From Opitutia bacterium (lineage in GTDB: Bacteria; Verrucomicrobiota; Verrucomicrobiia; Opitutales; UBA953): a stretch of 31,267 nt of DNA. The DNA is taken from NCBI GenBank assembly GCA_947463395.1, contig CANHRV010000002.1:1-31267 (forward strand), given 5' to 3'. Made by a program: the position numbers and the translations under genes. Every line of letters starts with the position of its first letter. The first letter of the stretch is position 1. Below are positions 15,333 to 22,790 of the stretch, piece by piece. The notes below the pieces were generated by a model. The model was not told where the DNA came from. It saw only the letters and a program-made list of their open reading frames with translations, and ran no database searches.

Positions 15333-15938
15333 TTAAAGTTTTTTCACAATCGCATCGGCTAGGCCATATTCGATAGCCTCTTCTGCGGTGAGATAAAAAT
15401 CCCGATCGGTATCGTTTACAATCTTCTCCAGCTTTTGGCCAGAGGCTTTGGCGAGAATTTCATTTAACTCGGCGCGTAGGCGCTCCATTTCCAGTGCCTG
15501 GATATGGATATCAACCGCTGGAGCCTGAATGCGACCCATAATCAGTGGTTGGTGAATCATTACGCGAGCGTGTGGGAAAACGAGGCGGTTTCCTTTTTGC
15601 TTAGGAGCTTGTAGCAAAATAGAGCCCATCGAAGCAGCCATACCCGTGACGACGACTTTGACGGGTGAACTGATGAGGCGAATGGTATCGTAGACGGCCA
15701 TACCAGCGGTAATCGATCCACCGGGCGTGTTAATATAGAAAGTGATTTCTTTGCCGGGATCACTGCCTTCAAGGTAAAGCAGTTTTTCAACGATATCTTT
15801 GGCGGAGGCATCATCGACACCGCCCCAGAGAAAGATTTTCCGTTGTTCGAGGAATTTCTTTTGGATGAGGAGTCCGCTGGGAGAGGGTTCTTTAGCCACC
15901 TCAGGGGTTTGCTCTTCTTCTTCGTCGTCGTGCGCCAT
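15333..15938 (-). CDS. clpP: ATP-dependent Clp protease proteolytic subunit
   Basis: Cytoplasmic serine protease that forms a double heptamer and works with ClpX or ClpA. From the ATG at 15938 it is 201 aa; a start at 15953 adds MFVFP. In the 206-aa numbering the catalytic residues are Ser108 in GMAASMG, His134 in MIHQP and Asp185 in TDRDF. TPGGS (76-80) shapes the oxyanion site. The N-terminus has an unusual acidic run (DDEEEE) before the fold. No clpX or tig is adjacent, whereas clpP commonly sits with them. It leads the clpP-rhomboid-prc run and is divergent from the ABC ATPase. Confidence 0.95.
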   Translation of the reverse strand: MAHDDEEEEQTPEVAKEPSPSGLLIQKKFLEQRKIFLWGGVDDASAKDIVEKLLYLEGSDPGKEITFYINTPGGSITAGMAVYDTIRLISSPVKVVVTGMAASMGSILLQAPKQKGNRLVFPHARVMIHQPLIMGRIQAPAVDIHIQALEMERLRAELNEILAKASGQKLEKIVNDTDRDFYLTAEEAIEYGLADAIVKKL

Positions 15939-16054
15939 GGGAAAGACGAACATGAGGAAAAAGAGGGTAGAGGCAAGCGTGTCGATGAACCTTTGTGCAT
16001 AAATCGCTGGGCTGATTCTTGCTCTGGGGTGATGATTTCGCCTAGTTTGGGCGG

Positions 16055-17125
16055 GTGCTTTCCCTTTCTATTAGCGACCTTCATTACTGGCATGGCACGA
16101 ATCGTGTTCTTCATGGGTTAAACCTCCATGTAGAGTCGAATTCACTTTACTGTATTGTAGGACCCTCTGGTGCGGGTAAGACTACGTTGCTAAAGATTTT
16201 AGCTGGTCAGTTAGAAGCCAGTCAGGGTTCCATTCAATGGGGTGGCCAGGACATGAAATCTTTAGGACCCAAGCAACGAGCGACAGCGATGGTTTATCAG
16301 AACTATGCCTTGTTCCCTCATTTAACGGTTTGGGAGAATGTGACTTTTGGACTCGAGGATGAAGGTCTTTCCGCGACAGCATTAAAGCAAAGAGCGCTCG
16401 ATGCGCTCAAACTCGTCGACGCAAAAGAGTGGGCGCAAAAACGTCCGCAAGAGCTTTCTGGTGGTCAGCAGCAACGTGTGGCACTCGCTAGAGCTTTGGC
16501 GCAAGAGCCGAAACTTCTTCTTTTGGATGAGCCACTAAGTAATTTAGATGCTGTTGCTCGGGTAGAACTTCGTCAGCGTTTGCGACGATTAGTGCGTGAG
16601 CAAAACCTGACCATCGTGTGTGTTCTTCATGATCAAAAGGATGCCTTGGCGATGGCCGATGCTATCGGAGTGATGAGGGATGGTAGAATTATCCAAACCG
16701 GTCTCCCCTTAGACGTCTATCGACGTCCACTTAGCTCATGGATTGCGACATTTTTAGGGTCGGCGAATTTATTTAGGGGTAAAGTTTTACGCACGGGTGC
16801 GGGTGAATTTATTGCCCGTACCGCTATCGGTGAAGTGCGTGGAGCTTTGGCCGCACCCCTACCAGAACCAGTAGAAGGTTCGGAGATTACAATTTGTATC
16901 CGCCCCGAGTGCTTGCGATTAGATAGTCTTTCGCCCGATGAAAACGCTTTTAAGGGCAAAATTATAGAGAGTGTCTTTCAAGGAGATTTTTCCCTCCATC
17001 AATTTCAAACAAACTCAGGATTCATTTTAAAAACAGCGGAAATAAATCCTCGTCAATCGGCTGGATCCAAGGCCTTAATTTATGCTTGGGCTGAACCTGA
17101 GGATGTTGTGGGTCTTTTAGATTAA
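16055..17125 (+). CDS. ABC transporter ATP-binding protein (PotA/FbpC type)
   Basis: A 356-aa importer-type ATPase starting at a GTG (16055); no ATG is available before the Walker A. Walker A GPSGAGKTT is at 36-44, Q-loop Gln82 in VYQNYALFPHLTVWEN, signature LSGGQQQR at 134-141, Walker B LLLLDEP at 154-160 with Glu159, and switch His192. A TOBE-like domain fills about 235-350. This layout is that of ATPases for iron, polyamine, sulfate or molybdate importers. No permease or binding protein is adjacent, so the partner must be elsewhere and the substrate is not deducible. Divergent from clpP. Confidence 0.9.
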   Translation: MLSLSISDLHYWHGTNRVLHGLNLHVESNSLYCIVGPSGAGKTTLLKILAGQLEASQGSIQWGGQDMKSLGPKQRATAMVYQNYALFPHLTVWENVTFGLEDEGLSATALKQRALDALKLVDAKEWAQKRPQELSGGQQQRVALARALAQEPKLLLLDEPLSNLDAVARVELRQRLRRLVREQNLTIVCVLHDQKDALAMADAIGVMRDGRIIQTGLPLDVYRRPLSSWIATFLGSANLFRGKVLRTGAGEFIARTAIGEVRGALAAPLPEPVEGSEITICIRPECLRLDSLSPDENAFKGKIIESVFQGDFSLHQFQTNSGFILKTAEINPRQSAGSKALIYAWAEPEDVVGLLD

Positions 17126-17166
17126 AAAAGTTAAACTCGCCTCCGAGGATATTTTGCTCCCTTTCA

Positions 17167-18486
17167 ATGGTCTTGAGTTCAATTGCTTCCATTCGTCGGG
17201 AATTAGGTCCAACACTTCAGTTGGCAGTGCCGATTATGTTGGGTATGTTGGGTTACGGTTTGATGTTTGTTATTGATGTCACGATGGCCGGGCACCTTGG
17301 TGAAACCGCTTTAGCGGCTTCCGCCTTGGCCGCTAATTTGAATTATATTCCTTATGTTTTTGGGATTGGTTTGGTGGGAGCGATTTCAGTTTATCAAGCG
17401 CAAGATAATGGAGCAGGAGTGGAGGAATCGGCTCCCGCTATCCTTCGACATGGAATGATTTTGGCGATGGGCTTTGGCCTTGTCGCCGCAGGTATCACCC
17501 ATGCGCTAGCCCCTTTTTTGAAGAATCTGGGGTCTTCTCCTGAGGTCGCCACCGAAGCCTACGACTTTTTTGTCATCATGGCATGGGCGATGGTGCCTGG
17601 ACTGATGTTTCATGCGTTGCGAGGACATCGTGATAGTCAGCACCAGCCATGGATTTCATTACGTTGGTTAGCGGTGGGCTTGCTGGTTAACGTTTTTCTC
17701 AATTGGCTTTGGATGTATGGCAACTGGGGGTTTCCCCGAATGGGATTGGCTGGAGCAGGGTGGGCCACTCTCGTATCTCGGCTCGTTATGTTGATTGGTC
17801 TGTGGTTTACTCCAGGTCGTGGACCAGTGAACTGGATCGAAGGTTTGCAAAAAAAAGTTTTTACTCGGCTTTTGCACACCGGTTTACCGGCGGGATTTCA
17901 TAGTCTTAGCGAAGTTGGTATTTTTGCCGTCGTTCCTATTTTTGCAGGGTGGATTTCATCGACCGCTCAAGCCGCTCACCAAGTGGCAATTAGTACAGCC
18001 TCCGCTGCCTTTATGTTGCCTTTGGGTTTGGGAATCGCTGCGGGTATTCGCATCGGTGAGGCTTATGGAGCCCAGGATCGCGCACGGGTGCGTGCAGTGG
18101 GATGGGGTGCTCTCCTTTTGGGCGGATTGATGATGTCAATCTACGGACTAATGATGATTTTGCTAAGGCCTTTCTTGTTAGAAATGTATGGTGTAGCGGG
18201 AACAGAGACTGCTTTCTTGGCATCGACTCTATTAATCTTTGCTGCTCTTTGGGCACCTTTCGACGGCGTGCAAGTAGTCGTTGCTTACCTCTTGCGCTCG
18301 ATTGATTGTGCCGCGTGGGCTTCGGGAAGCGTCTTTGTTGTTTATTGGCTTATTACTTTACCATTAGCCCTTTTCTTAGCCTTTCCGCTGCATCTTGGTG
18401 CCGTCGGTATCTGGATTGCTCTCGCGACGGGATTGATGTTGGTCGCAATCGTGATGACATGGAAGTTTTGGCGGGCGACTCGTTAG
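17167..18486 (+). CDS. MATE family efflux transporter
   Basis: A 439-aa protein with about twelve membrane helices in two halves, the length and layout of the multidrug and toxin extrusion family. The first helix holds LQLAVPIMLGMLGYGLMFVI, followed by DVTMAGHLGETALAA (37-51), the typical MATE N-lobe start with Asp37. The second half begins near residue 235 with the related FHSLSEVG...FAGWISSTAQAAHQVA. It exports cationic drugs or metabolites using a sodium or proton gradient; the coupling ion cannot be read. It follows the ABC ATPase by 41 bp but has no obvious functional link to it. Confidence 0.95.
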   Translation: MVLSSIASIRRELGPTLQLAVPIMLGMLGYGLMFVIDVTMAGHLGETALAASALAANLNYIPYVFGIGLVGAISVYQAQDNGAGVEESAPAILRHGMILAMGFGLVAAGITHALAPFLKNLGSSPEVATEAYDFFVIMAWAMVPGLMFHALRGHRDSQHQPWISLRWLAVGLLVNVFLNWLWMYGNWGFPRMGLAGAGWATLVSRLVMLIGLWFTPGRGPVNWIEGLQKKVFTRLLHTGLPAGFHSLSEVGIFAVVPIFAGWISSTAQAAHQVAISTASAAFMLPLGLGIAAGIRIGEAYGAQDRARVRAVGWGALLLGGLMMSIYGLMMILLRPFLLEMYGVAGTETAFLASTLLIFAALWAPFDGVQVVVAYLLRSIDCAAWASGSVFVVYWLITLPLALFLAFPLHLGAVGIWIALATGLMLVAIVMTWKFWRATR

Positions 18487-18550
18487 CTGCGATTAACACT
18501 TTCGTATTCTCTCCGACGCCTAATTTTTACATGCAAGTTCTTTGCATTTT

Positions 18551-18584
18551 TTGGGGTGAGGCTAAACTGTTACTCGCACCCCAA
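18551..18584 (+). promoter_or_regulatory. inverted repeat ending at the start codon of the 88-aa gene
   Basis: TTGGGGTG (18551-18558) and CACCCCAA (18577-18584) are a perfect 8-bp pair with an 18-nt loop. The right arm ends on the A of the ATG at 18584. It could block ribosome access, end MATE transcription or be a protein-binding dyad. No U-tract follows. Confidence 0.4.
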
Positions 18585-18850
18585 TGCATCATCGAAATAC
18601 TATGCTCTCTTTAAGAGAGCCGGAAGACCCCGAGTACAACTTGTGTGAATCGGTTGAACTCGATCAAGCCTCGTTCTCTATTGACCATCTTCAGTTGTTA
18701 TTAACTGAACTTGATTCACTGCGTGCGACTAAAGCGGATGATAAATTAATGCTTCAATGTGTTTGTGATTACGTTTTGCATGATCCAATTTACACTGATT
18801 CTACGCGTGCGTGGTTTTATTGCCAATACCAGCGACTGGATTTGGATTAG
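18584..18850 (+). CDS. 88-aa acidic protein of unknown function
   Basis: A small soluble, acidic protein (start ATG 18584; ATG 18602 would give 82 aa). It has no signal peptide and no membrane helix. Visible pattern: SIDHLQLLLTELDSL, likely an amphipathic helix at about 32-46, then a second helix with LMLQCVCDYVLHDP, ending YCQYQRLDLD. Four cysteines are present but not in a metal-binding arrangement. I recognise no family. A convincing terminator directly after it supports an expressed gene, and a strong inverted repeat overlaps its start. Confidence 0.6.
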   Translation: MHHRNTMLSLREPEDPEYNLCESVELDQASFSIDHLQLLLTELDSLRATKADDKLMLQCVCDYVLHDPIYTDSTRAWFYCQYQRLDLD

Positions 18851-18859
18851 ATGGTAACA

Positions 18860-18887
18860 AAAAAGGCCGATAAAAATCGGCCTTTTT
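18860..18887. terminator. bidirectional rho-independent terminator
   Basis: A perfect 12-bp stem (18860-18871 with 18876-18887) has GGCCGAT/ATCGGCC at its core, A/T-runs on both flanks and a 4-nt loop. The oligo-A/oligo-T flanks make it work on either strand, so it serves both the 88-aa gene (plus) and rpmA (minus). Confidence 0.93.
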
Positions 18888-18907
18888 AATCGAAGGTGAG
18901 AGGAAGA

Positions 18908-19174
18908 TTAGAGCGAGCAACTCGAAGAGGTTGTAGGAACAATCTCGACGCGGCGGTGCTCAGCATCCCACTTAACTAAACCATCGGCTTTCGCAAAAAG
19001 AGTGTGGTCACGACCCATACCAACATTGCGACCGGCACGCATCTGTGTGCCACGCTGACGGATAAGGATGGATCCAGCAGTCGCAAATTCGCCGCTGTAA
19101 AGTTTAACGCCGAGACGTTTGGAGTTGGAATCGCGGCCGTTGCTCGAAGTGCCGCCACCTTTCTTGGTTGCCAT
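18908..19174 (-). CDS. rpmA: 50S ribosomal protein L27
   Basis: An 88-aa bL27 with the conserved start ATKKGGGTSSNGRDSNSKRLGVK, then the IRQRGTQMRAGRNVGMGRDHTLFAKADG core. The N-terminus reaches the peptidyl-transferase centre; no Firmicutes-type cleaved extension is present. The C-terminus ends in a Ser-rich stretch with one Cys. It is 21 bp after rplU in the usual rplU-rpmA order. The common third partner, obgE, is not next here; a terminator follows instead. Confidence 0.98.
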   Translation of the reverse strand: MATKKGGGTSSNGRDSNSKRLGVKLYSGEFATAGSILIRQRGTQMRAGRNVGMGRDHTLFAKADGLVKWDAEHRRVEIVPTTSSSCSL

Positions 19175-19195
19175 GGTTGTATCGGATGAAGGGAG

Positions 19196-19510
19196 TTAAG
19201 CAGAGATTTTTTCTACCTTGATAACAGAGAGCTCTTGGCGGTGACCGCGACGGCGGTAGTAACCTTTACGACGACGGTGTTTAAAGATGTCGATTTTTTC
19301 TCCGCGCTTATTCTCGAGAATTTTGGCGGTCACTTTGGCACCCGCAACATGAGGAGTACCAATCTTGGCGTTGGCACCTTCGCCAACGAGAAGGACTTCG
19401 TTAAAGGTCAGCGTGTCGCCTTCGTTTTTACCGGGGTACTGGTTAACGATAAGAATGTCGCCTTCCTTTACGGTGAATTGGCGACCTGATGTAGTAAATG
19501 TGGCCTTCAT
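19196..19510 (-). CDS. rplU: 50S ribosomal protein L21
   Basis: A 104-aa bL21 from the ATG at 19510. Typical features are SGRQFTVKEGD at residues 8-18, GTPHVAGAKVTAKI, and the basic RNA-binding end FKHRRRKGYYRRRGHRQ. The open frame extends upstream to 19618, but those 36 residues are not part of L21 and lie in the leader. It is the first gene of the rplU-rpmA operon, with a long leader region upstream. Confidence 0.97.
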   Translation of the reverse strand: MKATFTTSGRQFTVKEGDILIVNQYPGKNEGDTLTFNEVLLVGEGANAKIGTPHVAGAKVTAKILENKRGEKIDIFKHRRRKGYYRRRGHRQELSVIKVEKISA

Positions 19511-19699
19511 GGCTGTCGGAAGGTCGGAGCAAATGAACTCGACCGCCCTTGGCAAGGGGAATTTCTCATGTCTTCGTGAGGTGGGTTTGGAGGGGAGGAT
19601 TTCTTTTGAATTAGCCAAAAAACAGCTAATTTTCTCTTTTACGCGGGTCTGGGGGAATTATGGCTTCCCTGTTGGCCGACAAAGGGCAATTTTTTATGG
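19511..19699. promoter_or_regulatory. divergent regulatory region between rplU and the carbonic-anhydrase-like gene
   Basis: A 189-bp gap. AATTAGC (19609-19615) and GCTAATT (19625-19631) form a 7-bp inverted repeat with a 9-nt loop. It would lie in the 5' leader of rplU on the minus strand, about 100 nt before its start. A CATAAT -10-like box on the minus strand (19662-19657) with a weak TTTGTC at 15-nt spacing could drive rplU. The rest shows nothing I recognise. Confidence 0.35.
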
Positions 19700-20266
19700 G
19701 TGAATTCCTCCTCCTCACCTGAGTCCAGCCCCCATTCTGATGCCAGTCTCTCTCAAGAGTTGACCCGTAACTTACTGAAGGGGCCTTCCATATCCCCGAG
19801 TGCTTTTGTGCACCCACGAGCGGTGGTTATCGGTAATGTTACCCTTGGGCCTAAATCAAGTGTGTGGCCCTGTGCTGTTTTGCGTGGCGATATCGCCCCG
19901 ATTTCCATCGGAGAAGGAACGAACATTCAAGATGGTGCGGTGGTGCACGTCGCTGATCACTTACCCGCCCTTGTGGGTTCTTACGTTACTGTTGGTCACT
20001 TGGCGATGATTCACGCCTGTACGATTGGCGACGCAACGCTCATTGGAATGCACGCGACAATTTTAGATGGAGCGGTCATCGGGAAAAATTGTATCATCGG
20101 AGCGGGTGCCTTAGTTACCAAGGGTACGCAGATTCCCGATGGCTCTCTCGTTCTTGGTTCACCCGCCAAGATAGTTCGATCTCTCAGTGTAGAGGAGCAA
20201 AAGGATTTACCAAGTTGGGCTGAGAAATATATTAAAGTAGCGACTCACTACCGTCGTTTCGATTGA
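19700..20266 (+). CDS. gamma-carbonic-anhydrase-like / hexapeptide-repeat protein
   Basis: A 188-aa left-handed beta-helix protein. The first usable start is a GTG at 19700; the N-terminal 25 residues (Ser-rich) look unstructured, so a later TTG at 19760 is possible. Hexapeptide-type turns (SAFVHPRAVVIGNVTLGPKS) begin at about 34. RGD at 62-64 and the three metal-ligand histidines His83, His100 and His105 match the gamma-CA pattern (VVHV, VTVGHLAMIH). A metal-dependent hydratase is therefore feasible, but many family members have no shown activity. The stop overlaps the next gene's TTG start by 2 bp. Confidence 0.9.
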   Translation: MNSSSSPESSPHSDASLSQELTRNLLKGPSISPSAFVHPRAVVIGNVTLGPKSSVWPCAVLRGDIAPISIGEGTNIQDGAVVHVADHLPALVGSYVTVGHLAMIHACTIGDATLIGMHATILDGAVIGKNCIIGAGALVTKGTQIPDGSLVLGSPAKIVRSLSVEEQKDLPSWAEKYIKVATHYRRFD

Positions 20267-21141
20267 GTAAACTTTTGACCAGTCAAAGTGAAGAAATTCG
20301 ATCCGCTGAGATTTGGCGTCGGCAAAAGACTGAACATGAAGAACGTGCTGATGCTTTAGTGGCTTTGCGAAAAAAGCGCGCCGCCTTGGGCGAAAGCGAT
20401 CCTGTAGAAGACTTTCTTTACACCTATTATCCTTTCCGTTTTAGCGCTCTTCGACGTTGGACGCCAGGCGTGGGGGTGGCCTTAATGGATGCCGAGGAAC
20501 TGTGTCGTGATACACATTATGTTATGGGAAAAGACAATTTGGTTCGGGTTATTCCACCACTAGAATCTCAACGACAGCGTCTCCTCTTCGCCCTTAATCT
20601 TTGCCGTGCCGTTGCTCAGCGACCTGCTTTTCTTGGGTGTTTTGGATTGCACGAATGGGCCATGGTTTATGCCGAAGCTTCACAACGTCGCCACGCCCGC
20701 TGGCCGCTTCGCTTAGGTGCAGAAGGAACTGATGCAGTGGTTCGTTCACTGCCTTTGCGATGCACGCATTACGATGCCTTCCGCTTTTTTACAGTTGCCG
20801 CCAAACCGCTGAATCGTGGGAAACCCGACTTAGCGGGTAGGCTGACCAATGAACAACCTGGCTGTGTGCATGTGACGATGGATCTCTATAAGTGGACCAT
20901 GAAATCCTTACCCTGGGTGCCATCAGATTTGGCGACGGATACCTTGGCTTTGGCTTACGAAGCACGTGCCATTGATATGCGAGCTTCGCCTTATGACTTT
21001 TCTACTCTGGGCCTTAAACCGATTTGTATCGAAACCGTGGAAGGGCGTAGTGAATACGAACAGGCTCAACGCAATCTCGCACAAAAAGCCGAGCCCTTGC
21101 GAGCTCGGCTCATAGTGGCTTTGGATTTTGTTCTTAACTAA
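20263..21141 (+). CDS. family labelled 3-methyladenine DNA glycosylase (function unproven)
   Basis: A 292-aa protein. It matches, from memory, a family common in Actinobacteria that databases label 3-methyladenine DNA glycosylase. Conserved-looking blocks are PVEDFLYTYYPFR (47-59), ALRRWTPGVGV (62-72), CFGLHEWAMVY (126-136), HYDAFRFF (169-176), EQPGCVHVTMDLYKW (197-211) and DMRASPYD (238-245). I see no helix-hairpin-helix or AlkA/Tag/MPG motif, so the label may be unsupported. The start is TTG (20263), overlapping the upstream stop; a second TTG at 20275 is possible. It ends in an 8-bp tail-to-tail overlap with the response regulator gene. Confidence 0.8.
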   Translation: MSKLLTSQSEEIRSAEIWRRQKTEHEERADALVALRKKRAALGESDPVEDFLYTYYPFRFSALRRWTPGVGVALMDAEELCRDTHYVMGKDNLVRVIPPLESQRQRLLFALNLCRAVAQRPAFLGCFGLHEWAMVYAEASQRRHARWPLRLGAEGTDAVVRSLPLRCTHYDAFRFFTVAAKPLNRGKPDLAGRLTNEQPGCVHVTMDLYKWTMKSLPWVPSDLATDTLALAYEARAIDMRASPYDFSTLGLKPICIETVEGRSEYEQAQRNLAQKAEPLRARLIVALDFVLN

Positions 21142-22636
21142 AAACCTTGATTCCCGCCTCACGCATTTCATTGAGGCGTTTCTTAAGAGTAGAACGATTA
21201 ATCCCAAGGATGGCGGCGGATCTAAGTTGATTGCCACGTGTTTCTTCCATGGCTCGGCGAATTAATTCGAATTCAATCACACTTAAAATATTTTTACCGT
21301 CATTGAGGCGGTTGTGTTGATAAATCGAATCATACGCCGAACTCATCGTCGGCGCAGGAGCACCCGGATTACTGGTCGATGCAGTCGTAGCCGGGGTGAG
21401 TTCTGCGACAGCGATTTTTTCGGCGCCGAGGGTGGTGGGGCGTCGGGGATGAAGAACCTCTTGTGGTAAATCCTTTGCCAGAATTGTTTCCCCTTTAGCT
21501 AAAACATTGGCTCGTTGAACAACGTTTTCTAATTCGCGGACATTACCTGGCCAATCGTAAGTGATTAATTTATCGAGAGCTTCATTCGAAAGACGCTTGG
21601 GTTTTGACTTTCGGGCTGCGGCTTGGCGTTGGAGCATGTAATCGACCAATAAAGGAATGTCGTCCTTGCGACTACGCAGGGCGGGAAGACGAATGCGGAA
21701 AACATTTAAACGATAGAAAAGATCTTCACGGAACTGACGTGCTGCAACCATCGCCTCCAAATCCTTATTGGTCGCAGCAATGAGGCGAACGCTGACTTTC
21801 AGTGTTGTCGTACCACCAACGCGTTGAATTTCTCCATCTTGAATCGCACGAAGAACCTTGGTTTGGGTGGGGAGAGACATATCTCCGATTTCATCGAGGA
21901 AAATCGTGCCTCCATCACAGAGTTCAAATTTACCTGGCTTTTGATTGGCCGCGCCAGTGAAAGCCCCTTTCTCGTGACCAAAAAGTTCAGATTCGATAAG
22001 ATTTTCTGGAATCGCTGCACAGTTGACGGCGATGAATGGTCCTTTGGCACGAAGAGAGTGTTGAGCAATACAGCGTGCCACGAGCTCTTTGCCGGTTCCA
22101 CTTTCTCCCGTGATAAGTACCGTGGCATCGCTGGCTGCGACTTGTCCGATAGACTTCAGCACTTCTTGCATTGGCTCGGAATTTCCCACAATGCCTTCTT
22201 TGTAATCTGCAGGATTTACTAAAGTGCGGGGAGATTTTCCTGCGGCAGCCAAATCTAATCGCGCACCGAGTGCGCGGTCAACCAAGGCAATCAACTTAGC
22301 TTGGTCGAAAGGTTTCATGACGTAGTCGTAGGCGCCAAACTTCATTGCCTCGATGGCGGTTTGCGTGGTTCCAAAAGCTGTCATGAGAATGACCATGGCT
22401 TGAGGCTGTGCTCCGCGAAGCATCTGAAGTGTTTCAATGCCCGTCATTCCTCCCATGCGATTATCTAAAAGAATAACATCGGGTTGTTCGCGCTTCGCTA
22501 AAGCCACACCGCTTTCCCCACTATCGGCCTCAATGACTTGATGGCCTTGTCCCGAGAGAGCACGGCGAAGCGAGTAACGGAGATCCTTGTCGTCATCAAT
22601 GATGAGTACCTTGGCGGAATGGGCGGAAGCATTCAT
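21134..22636 (-). CDS. NtrC-family sigma-54-dependent response regulator
   Basis: A 500-aa three-domain regulator from the ATG at 22636 (the frame extends to 22756 without support). The receiver domain is 8-125, with acidic Asp14/Asp15, phospho-acceptor Asp58 in VILLDNRMGG, Thr86 and Lys108. The AAA+ domain has Walker A GESGTGKE (177-184), the sigma-54 contact loop GAFTGA (224-229) and Walker B GGTIFLDEIGD (242-252). It is followed by REDLFYRLNVFRIRLP. A Fis-type helix-turn-helix ends the protein (RSAAILGINRSTLKKRL). It activates sigma-54 promoters after phosphorylation. The cognate histidine kinase is not in the window, and no sigma-54 promoter was seen here. Confidence 0.96.
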   Translation of the reverse strand: MNASAHSAKVLIIDDDKDLRYSLRRALSGQGHQVIEADSGESGVALAKREQPDVILLDNRMGGMTGIETLQMLRGAQPQAMVILMTAFGTTQTAIEAMKFGAYDYVMKPFDQAKLIALVDRALGARLDLAAAGKSPRTLVNPADYKEGIVGNSEPMQEVLKSIGQVAASDATVLITGESGTGKELVARCIAQHSLRAKGPFIAVNCAAIPENLIESELFGHEKGAFTGAANQKPGKFELCDGGTIFLDEIGDMSLPTQTKVLRAIQDGEIQRVGGTTTLKVSVRLIAATNKDLEAMVAARQFREDLFYRLNVFRIRLPALRSRKDDIPLLVDYMLQRQAAARKSKPKRLSNEALDKLITYDWPGNVRELENVVQRANVLAKGETILAKDLPQEVLHPRRPTTLGAEKIAVAELTPATTASTSNPGAPAPTMSSAYDSIYQHNRLNDGKNILSVIEFELIRRAMEETRGNQLRSAAILGINRSTLKKRLNEMREAGIKVFS

Positions 22637-22680
22637 GAGTAAAAGTAGGCAGTTATCATGCCATTTTGGGAAGACCCCGA

Positions 22681-22708
22681 TTTTTACCCCAATAATTAGC
22701 ATTTTCAA
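22681..22708 (-). promoter_or_regulatory. candidate promoter for the NtrC-type regulator
   Basis: On the minus strand, TTGAAA (22708-22703), a 16-nt spacer and TAAAAA (22686-22681). Predicted start is near 22674, about 38 nt before the ATG at 22636. AT-rich context lowers certainty. The rest of the 22637-22790 divergent gap shows no clear promoter for the plus-strand gene. Confidence 0.4.
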
Positions 22709-22790
22709 ACTGTGTTTGCTTATTTTTGAGCACAAAAAGTCCGCCAAAAGGGACATTTACACCCTTTTTAGGTCAATTTATGAGTTATGT

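Noticed and set aside
15560..16114. Open frame of 184 codons on the minus strand overlapping clpP
   Set aside because: It lies almost wholly inside clpP in another frame, and its product is Ser/Lys-rich without any domain. ClpP coding is unambiguous.
19511..19618. 36-residue N-terminal extension of L21
   Set aside because: bL21 begins at the ATG at 19510; the extension has no ribosomal protein pattern and lies in the leader.
22637..22790. Sigma-54 promoter near the NtrC-type regulator
   Set aside because: I looked for TGGCAC-N5-TTGCA on both strands in the gap and found no acceptable match.
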